Assembly (NCBI GenBank): GCA_944342125.1
Contig: CALVMF010000013.1
Location: forward strand, 1 to 20,686
DNA from: an uncultured Bacilli bacterium
Lineage (GTDB): Bacteria > Bacillota_I > Bacilli_A > RFN20 > CAG-826
DNA length: 20,686 bases
Direction: 5' to 3'
A model generated the notes under the pieces. It ran no database searches and was not told the DNA's origin. It saw only the letters and a list, made by a program, of their open reading frames with translations. The position numbers and the translations under genes were made by a program. The first letter of the stretch is position 1, and every line of letters starts with the position of its first letter. Below are positions 16,671 to 20,686 of the stretch, piece by piece.

Positions 16671-16699
16671 ATTATGTCAAAGACACAATTAAAAGTAAA
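16671..16699 (-). promoter_or_regulatory. Probable promoter of tRNA-Arg
   Basis: On the minus strand TTTACT (16694-16699) is followed by a 17-nt spacer and CATAAT (16671-16676). The predicted start is about 10 nt before the tRNA. A TTGACA also occurs inside this stretch, but its 17-nt partner (TATTGG) would start transcription within the tRNA. Confidence 0.5.
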
Positions 16700-16718
16700 C
16701 AATAATTTTTAGCTAATT

Positions 16719-17537
16719 TCAAGCCTGACTTTTCGATTTTTGACTTTCGCTTTCTTCATCACTTAATTCACCTTTTTTATCACTTTCACTTTTATTAAAG
16801 AAGCAAAACTTCAAAATCAATAAAATAACAATCACTAAAATTGGAACAAATAAGATGAAATTAGGCAAAATCGTCTGAATATAGTGATCATTTAAAGCAA
16901 AATTTGGATTTAAGAAGTAAAAATATGAATATGCACTCATCACTCCTAATCCAAATAAAACAATAATTACTAAATAATCAAAACCATATAATAGTTCATT
17001 TTTATCATGTTCTTCTTTTGATTTAAAAAATGAATGAACCATTCTTTGAAGATTTGCAGTCATCATCGTTGCGGTATAACTCTTTCTATTTAACTTTGTA
17101 AAACTTTCAAGTAACATAGCCCCGATTAAAGAAAGTAGCATGTTTGAAATAAGATTAGTAAAACTTAAATCTTTTGCTTCTAAAAAGACATTTTCTTCAT
17201 TAAATTCAACAGGTATAAAGATAACAATAATTAACAAAATTAAAGAAACTATTTCTTCAAAAGGATGATAGTCAATGTTTCTTTTTTTAGCAAAGTGTTC
17301 GATTAAATTAGAAAGAATAAGGCCGAAAATAAATGTAAAAATAACTAAAAGTGAAACAACAATACTTTGCCAATCTAAACGTATAATATTGATAAAAACA
17401 CTTATCAAATTTCCTGTTTGCATCAATGCAAAAAATCCTCTATTTGATAAGCAATAGCATTCTAACAGTCCTCCTACAAAAGCAAGAGAGAAAGCTAGGA
17501 TTAAATCATAACTTATTTTTCGTTTACTTTTTTTCAT
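16719..17537 (-). CDS. DUF1275 (YoaK-like) integral membrane protein
   Basis: A 272-aa protein with about six hydrophobic helices and the DUF1275 hallmarks: an N-terminal AFSLAFVGGLLECYCL block and the MQTGNLI motif (QTGN at 40-43), with a later METANLQ-like block (TMMTANLQRM). Members are uncharacterised membrane proteins, possibly transporters. The extreme C terminus is a hydrophilic Ser/Glu/Lys tail. It ends in TGA, confirming UGA as a stop. The ATG lies 24 nt after the HAD gene stop on the same strand, with no clear ribosome site, so the two probably share a transcript. No terminator is visible between it and tRNA-Arg, so readthrough to the hairpin at 16542 is possible. Confidence 0.85.
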   Translation of the reverse strand: MKKSKRKISYDLILAFSLAFVGGLLECYCLSNRGFFALMQTGNLISVFINIIRLDWQSIVVSLLVIFTFIFGLILSNLIEHFAKKRNIDYHPFEEIVSLILLIIVIFIPVEFNEENVFLEAKDLSFTNLISNMLLSLIGAMLLESFTKLNRKSYTATMMTANLQRMVHSFFKSKEEHDKNELLYGFDYLVIIVLFGLGVMSAYSYFYFLNPNFALNDHYIQTILPNFILFVPILVIVILLILKFCFFNKSESDKKGELSDEESESQKSKSQA

Positions 17538-17561
17538 AAATAATGGCTTTTTGCGGACTTT

Positions 17562-18215
17562 TTATATTAAATCTAAGATTTTAGCCCTTAGTTCTTTAAC
17601 ATTTTTAGAAACATTACCTGGGTTTATTTCTTCTAATTTTTCATGAATTGAAGGGTCGTTATAAGAAACGCTGATGATATCAACGCCAACTTTTTTACAT
17701 TGTATAACATCACTAAGTGCATCGCCAACATATAAAATTTCATCAAGCGCTAGCTCTTCATCTTCAGCTAATTCCTTTAAGGTTTGATCTTTAATTGCTC
17801 CATCTATCCCACCAGTGTACATTGATTTAAAGTATTTAAAACCATCAAGTTTAGAAAGAGAAATTGCAGTTGTTTCTTTGCATCGTCCAGTCAAAAGATA
17901 AACATTAACACCTTTTAGATTCAACTCCTCTAAGAGTTCCCTCATTCCAGGAACGAAGTCTTTTAAAAGTTCTTCGTGAGCTTCTGAATACAGTCTTAAA
18001 TATTCATAAAAGCACTTTCTTGCCTGGCCTCGATTTTTTATTAAAACTTTAATTATTCCTTCTTCAGTTGGACCATTTATAAGTCGCTTCTCTTCTTCAC
18101 TTAACTCTTCGCTTCTAAATTTTGATAAAGCTTCAACAAGTTTTCCTTCACAAAGCGGATAAGATAAACAAAGTGTCCCATCAAAATCAAATACTATAGC
18201 TCTCTTTTTTCGCAT
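17562..18215 (-). CDS. HAD-family phosphatase, phosphoglycolate-phosphatase-like
   Basis: A 217-aa soluble hydrolase of the haloacid dehalogenase superfamily. Motif I is VFDFDGT with nucleophile Asp10 and Asp12; motif II is LLTGR with Thr109; the motif III Lys is probably Lys142 (AIKDQT); motif IV is GDALSD with Asp165 and Asp169 for magnesium. A helical cap of the Gph/PGMB type lies between residues 15 and 85. The substrate cannot be read from sequence. Its ribosome site is AGAGGT, 6 nt from the ATG. It begins a two-gene unit with the DUF1275 gene. Confidence 0.85.
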   Translation of the reverse strand: MRKKRAIVFDFDGTLCLSYPLCEGKLVEALSKFRSEELSEEEKRLINGPTEEGIIKVLIKNRGQARKCFYEYLRLYSEAHEELLKDFVPGMRELLEELNLKGVNVYLLTGRCKETTAISLSKLDGFKYFKSMYTGGIDGAIKDQTLKELAEDEELALDEILYVGDALSDVIQCKKVGVDIISVSYNDPSIHEKLEEINPGNVSKNVKELRAKILDLI

Positions 18216-18233
18216 AACTTACCTCTTTTCTAT

Positions 18234-18245
18234 CAATTATAATTG
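18234..18245. repeat. 12-bp perfect palindrome between divergent genes
   Basis: CAATTATAATTG is its own reverse complement and holds a TATAAT on each strand. It lies 18 nt upstream of the HAD start and could serve as a -10 for that gene, although no good -35 is found 16-18 nt away. A chance palindrome in AT-rich DNA cannot be excluded. Confidence 0.4.
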
Positions 18246-18327
18246 TCTAGGTTTTAACTCTCTATCATTTTTAAAACAAAAAATAATTTTTTTATGATTA
18301 TTATGCTGTTTTTTAAGATTTTTACAC

Positions 18328-18355
18328 TTGTAAAAATCAAAAAGTTAAATAAAAT
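18328..18355 (+). promoter_or_regulatory. Possible promoter of the small membrane protein
   Basis: TTGTAA (18328-18333), a 16-nt spacer and TAAAAT (18350-18355) lie just upstream of the ribosome site. The transcription start would be about 20 nt before the ATG. Confidence 0.45.
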
Positions 18356-18383
18356 AATTTATGTAGCGAAAAGGAGAAAATTT

Positions 18384-18818
18384 ATGTTTATTTCAAAGAA
18401 AAAACTAATGACTTTCTCTTCTATCGTTTCATCTATTATAGTAATAGCCCTTTTTGGAACTCCATGTTATCAATACACTGGTTCAATCACAAGAGGCGAT
18501 TATTATTTAGGTTTCGATTTCGGTTTTGGTGGTAATGTTATTATTGAAGCATTCAATGCCACACTCTTCGGTATTATAGGTGTCATTTTGCTTTTTAATG
18601 TTATCGCTCTTTTTATCGAAAAATTAGAAGAAAAAAAGTTAGTTGCTATCAATTCAACACTTTGGGTTTTAGCTATTGGATTTAGTATTTGTTGTTTATG
18701 TTGTAAATTTGTTAACGTAAGTTACAATTTTACAAATTCTGTCATCTATATTCTTTTGGTTACTATCATCGCTTTAGTGTTAAATTTTGTAATCTTACTA
18801 AAAAATGATGAAAAATAG
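18384..18818 (+). CDS. Small four-helix membrane protein, unknown function
   Basis: A 144-aa hydrophobic protein that I do not recognise. Helices are expected near residues 9-27, 55-77, 88-106 and 118-139. A first loop (about 28-53) is rich in Gly, Tyr and Phe (GFDFGFGG), and a Cys cluster (CCLCC) lies at the end of helix 3. The ATG at 18384 has AAGGAG 7 nt upstream; a longer in-frame reading would begin upstream of the promoter-like sequence. It stands alone between the divergent HAD gene and the infC promoter, which lies just past its stop. Confidence 0.7.
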   Translation: MFISKKKLMTFSSIVSSIIVIALFGTPCYQYTGSITRGDYYLGFDFGFGGNVIIEAFNATLFGIIGVILLFNVIALFIEKLEEKKLVAINSTLWVLAIGFSICCLCCKFVNVSYNFTNSVIYILLVTIIALVLNFVILLKNDEK

Positions 18819-18839
18819 TCATTAGCTTAAAAATAATGC

Positions 18840-18867
18840 TTGATTTCATCTGAATAAATGTTAAAAT
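18840..18867 (+). promoter_or_regulatory. Promoter of the infC-rpmI-rplT operon
   Basis: TTGATT (18840-18845), a 16-nt spacer and TAAAAT (18862-18867), with TG one base upstream of the -10 (extended -10, TGTTAAAAT). The predicted start is about 18874, giving a leader of about 145 nt. Confidence 0.7.
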
Positions 18868-18885
18868 TTCAAAGCACGTAGAAAG

Positions 18886-18994
18886 AAGAACGTCCATTTC
18901 TCACCAGATCGACTTAGCCGATTGGTCAAAGCTACACTTAAAAACATTAGATTTAGCTTATTAACGGACGTACTTAGTGCGCCCGTTTTATTTT
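18886..18994 (+). promoter_or_regulatory. L20-type attenuator leader of the infC operon
   Basis: The leader has two exclusive folds. In one, 18886-18895 pairs with 18966-18975 (9 pairs, one A-A mismatch), enclosing two hairpins: CCA/ATCG with CGAT/TGG around 18904-18925, and AAGCTA/TAGCTT around 18929-18958. In the other, 18964-18973 pairs with 18977-18986 as a terminator before a U-rich tail. Because 18966-18973 is used in both, the first fold is an antiterminator. In Bacillus subtilis, ribosomal protein L20 represses this same operon by transcription attenuation; L20 is the last gene here, so feedback is likely by analogy. Confidence 0.72.
18964..18994 (+). terminator. Leader terminator (attenuator) before infC
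   Basis: ACGGACGTAC (18964-18973), loop TTA and GTGCGCCCGT (18977-18986) form ten positions with one A-C mismatch and one U-G pair, followed by TTTATTTTAG. It precedes the infC ribosome site by about 12 nt, so it acts within the operon leader, not at its end. Confidence 0.72.
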
Positions 18995-19020
18995 AGTTTC
19001 TATCTTGGAGGGATTTAATT

Positions 19021-19587
19021 ATAGCAAACTTTAATGAACGTCCAAATTTCGGACCAAATAACAAACGAGATAAATATAACGGCGATCTCGTTAATGAAAA
19101 AATTCGCTTTCCAGAAGTTTTAGTTATCGGACCTGATGGTACAAGTTATGGGAAAATGTCTCGTTTCGATGCTTACCGCAAAGCCGAGAGCATGGAATTA
19201 GATTTACTTTGCGTCGCTCCACAAGCAAATCCACCAGTTTGTAAAATATTAAACTATGGAAAATACAAATTCGAAGCTCAAAAAAAGGCTAAAGAAGCCA
19301 AGAAAAATCAAAAAATTATTGAAATTAAAGAAATTCAATTAACACCTCAAATCGGATTACACGACCTTGAAACCAAGGTAAAAGCCGCTATTAAGTTTCT
19401 AGAAGATGGAAACAAAGTTAAAGTTGGTGTTCGCTTTAAGGGAAGACAAATGTCTCATACCGAAATTGGTGATGTCACAATGGCTAAATTTCTAGATTAT
19501 GTAAAAGATTATTCAAATATCGAGAAAAAGCCAACTCTTGATGGAAGATGGCTCACCTGTGTCCTTGCAAGCAAGACCAAAAAATAA
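19021..19587 (+). CDS. infC: Translation initiation factor IF-3, non-AUG start
   Basis: Binds the 30S subunit, keeps it apart from 50S and polices start-codon choice. The frame is open upstream of the first ATG (19156), and those residues are clearly IF-3: LVNEKIRFPEVLVIGPDG continues into YRKAESMELDLLCVAP. The likely start is ATA at 19021 (188 aa) or ATT at 19018; GGAGGG at 19007-19012 suits either (9 or 6 nt). IF-3 genes are known for AUU-class starts that allow self-regulation. Further blocks are NPPVCKILNYGKYKFE, the basic linker AKKNQKIIEIKEIQL, and the C-terminal domain RFKGRQMSHTEIG. Starting at the ATG would delete about 45 residues of the N-terminal domain. rpmI follows after 25 nt. 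Confidence 0.94.
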   Translation: MANFNERPNFGPNNKRDKYNGDLVNEKIRFPEVLVIGPDGTSYGKMSRFDAYRKAESMELDLLCVAPQANPPVCKILNYGKYKFEAQKKAKEAKKNQKIIEIKEIQLTPQIGLHDLETKVKAAIKFLEDGNKVKVGVRFKGRQMSHTEIGDVTMAKFLDYVKDYSNIEKKPTLDGRWLTCVLASKTKK

Positions 19588-19612
19588 AAAAGTTAAAAAG
19601 GAGATTAAATAT

Positions 19613-19807
19613 ATGCCAAAGATGAAAAGTAAAAAGGCTTTAACAAAAAGAATTAAAGTCACTGGAAGTGGTAAAGTTTGTAGACACCACGCTTATGTCA
19701 GCCACTTAGCTCCACATAAAACACATAAGCAAAAGAGACACTTAAGAAAAGAAACAAGCGTATCTAAGTCAGATATGAAGAGAATTAAGTATCTCATTCA
19801 AGAATAG
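19613..19807 (+). CDS. rpmI: 50S ribosomal protein bL35
   Basis: A 64-aa, very basic protein of the large subunit with the family N terminus PKMKSKKALTKRIKVTGSGK and the block HKTHKQKRHLRK. The ATG at 19613 has AAGGAG upstream and gives the standard length; a longer in-frame reading back into infC is a shadow. It is the middle gene of infC-rpmI-rplT. Confidence 0.96.
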   Translation: MPKMKSKKALTKRIKVTGSGKVCRHHAYVSHLAPHKTHKQKRHLRKETSVSKSDMKRIKYLIQE

Positions 19808-19823
19808 TTAGGAGGAAAACGAC

Positions 19824-20174
19824 ATGAGAGTAAAAGGTGGAAAAGTAACCCATTTAAGAAGAAAAAAGATTATCAAACAAGCTAAAGGCTATTTTGGTAG
19901 TAAACATATTCTCTTTAAGACCGCTAAAGAACAAGTTCTTCGCTCATTAAGATATGCTTATATCGATAGAAGACTTATCAAAAGAGATTTTAGAAGACTT
20001 TGGATTAAAAGAATCAATGCTGCTTGCAGATTAAACGATATCTCTTACTCCAAATTCATGCACGGCTTAAAGTTAGCTAAAATCGATCTTAACAGAAAAA
20101 TGTTAAGTGAAATTGCAATTCACGATCCAAAAGGATTCAGTGAACTTGTTGAATTAGCTAAAAAAGCAAAATAA
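19824..20174 (+). CDS. rplT: 50S ribosomal protein bL20
   Basis: A 116-aa basic protein needed for early assembly of the 50S subunit, where it binds 23S rRNA. Family blocks are THLRRKKIIKQAKGYFG, RSLRYAYIDRRLIKRDFRRLWI and INAACRLNDISYSKFMHGL. A strong AGGAGG lies 8 nt before the ATG. In related bacteria L20 represses its own operon by binding the leader. A terminator follows the stop. Confidence 0.97.
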   Translation: MRVKGGKVTHLRRKKIIKQAKGYFGSKHILFKTAKEQVLRSLRYAYIDRRLIKRDFRRLWIKRINAACRLNDISYSKFMHGLKLAKIDLNRKMLSEIAIHDPKGFSELVELAKKAK

Positions 20175-20176
20175 TC

Positions 20177-20201
20177 GGTTCCTAAATAGGAACCTTTTTT
20201 T
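20177..20201 (+). terminator. Terminator of the infC operon
   Basis: A 6-bp stem GGTTCC/GGAACC (20177-20182, 20189-20194) with loop TAAATA is followed by seven T, 2 nt after the rplT stop codon. Confidence 0.9.
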
Positions 20202-20203
20202 AT

Positions 20204-20237
20204 AAAAATAATCAAGGACTAATCCTTGATTATTTTT
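20204..20237. terminator. Symmetrical terminator shared by thiI and rplT
   Basis: Fifteen perfect base pairs (20204-20218 with 20223-20237) close a 4-nt loop. The outer five pairs are A/T, so each strand ends in a U-tract. Read on the minus strand it terminates thiI, and its loop contains the thiI TAG stop; on the plus strand it backs up the rplT terminator. Confidence 0.85.
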
Positions 20238-20686
20238 ATTTCTACATTATTAAGTGCTTCCTCTATTAAGCTTTCAAAGTCGAACTTCTCTTCAATTTTT
20301 AAGCATTCATCAATATGAGGAGATGTTTTTGGCTTAACAGGAGCAAAAATCGTACAGCAATCTTCATAAGGCCTAATTGAAATATCATAAGTTCCGATTT
20401 CTTCACTTATTTTAATAATATCAACCTTGTCATAGGTGCAAAGTGGCCTTAAAACGGGCATATTAGTAACTTCATTAATAGCACTTAAAGAATCAATGGT
20501 TTGAGAAGCCACTTGACCAATACTTTCCCCATTTGCTAAACAGTTTATTTTCAATCTTTTAGCAAGTCGAGATGCCAAACGATACATCATTCTTCTCATG
20601 ATAGTAATCGGATAGCCTTCACTAGAAACTTCATAGATTTTTTCTTGAATCTTAGTAAAAGGTACAATAAAAAGTCTGATTCGAGG
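20219..20686 (-). CDS. thiI: tRNA 4-thiouridine synthetase ThiI, C-terminal part
   Basis: The frame is open to the window edge, so only the last 155 codons are seen. ThiI adenylates tRNA position U8 and transfers sulfur to make 4-thiouridine; in many bacteria it also feeds thiamine thiazole synthesis. Visible blocks from the PP-loop ATPase domain are VPFTKIQE, PITIMRRMMYR, CLANGESIGQVASQT, VLRPLCTYDK and IRPYEDCCTIFAP. The Cys pair in DCCTIF is where other ThiI proteins have their adenylation-domain Cys. The protein ends soon after PKTSPHI, so the rhodanese domain of the enterobacterial form is absent, as in Bacillus. The methionine inside MRRMM is not the true start. Confidence 0.93.
   Translation of the reverse strand, partial: PRIRLFIVPFTKIQEKIYEVSSEGYPITIMRRMMYRLASRLAKRLKINCLANGESIGQVASQTIDSLSAINEVTNMPVLRPLCTYDKVDIIKISEEIGTYDISIRPYEDCCTIFAPVKPKTSPHIDECLKIEEKFDFESLIEEALNNVEIKIIKD

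Noticed and set aside
16527..16712. A 61-codon plus-strand reading frame containing LEATRTPDPQLRRLLLYP
   Set aside because: It is the antisense translation of tRNA-Arg and its terminator. This peptide is a familiar spurious call over tRNA genes, and the frame has no ribosome site.
17275..17457. A 60-codon plus-strand frame within the DUF1275 gene
   Set aside because: It is antisense to conserved DUF1275 helices and the QTGN motif, and there is no ribosome site.

Overview
The window is AT-rich, densely packed bacterial DNA of a low-GC Gram-positive type (Bacillota/Bacilli, perhaps an uncultured lineage near the Mollicutes; this placement is inference). The evidence is AT-rich codon use, strong Shine-Dalgarno sites (AGGAGG, AAGGAG), U-tract terminators, an infC-rpmI-rplT operon with an attenuator-like leader, and a ThiI that ends without a rhodanese domain. 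UGA is a normal stop (purB and the DUF1275 gene end in TGA) and Trp is read from TGG, so this is not a code-4 Mycoplasma, although the oversized PotA recalls mycoplasmal PotA.

Layout. 1-451: divergent tRNA-Cys(GCA, minus) and tRNA-Pro(TGG, plus), each with a promoter and terminator. 494-6186: a minus-strand spermidine/putrescine ABC importer operon, potA-potB-potC-potD, plus a coupled small alpha/beta-hydrolase-like gene; it has a clear promoter and an 8-bp inverted repeat in its leader. 6235-16540: a ten-kilobase minus-strand run of an unknown 495-aa protein, a SNF2-family ATPase, argS, purB, purA and glyA, joined by gaps of 16 nt or less or by stop/start overlaps and closed by a terminator. 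16542-16699: tRNA-Arg(TCT). 16719-18215: a DUF1275 membrane protein and a HAD phosphatase (minus). 18384-18818: an orphan small membrane protein (plus). 18840-20201: infC-rpmI-rplT (plus) behind a roughly 150-nt leader that can fold either as an antiterminator or as a terminator. 20204-20686: the 3' part of thiI (minus), meeting rplT at a long symmetrical terminator.

How the genes fit together. PotA powers PotB/PotC, and PotD captures polyamine outside; here PotD appears held by both a lipid anchor and a C-terminal membrane helix. PurB and PurA make AMP from IMP, GlyA supplies one-carbon units, and ArgS with the tRNAs, IF-3, L35 and L20 serves translation. Most of the window is housekeeping. 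The parts that deserve a second look are the unknown protein/SNF2 pair, the enlarged PotA and PotD, the leader of the infC operon with its non-AUG start, and the thiI/rplT terminator. I see no mobile element, CRISPR array or clear defence island.
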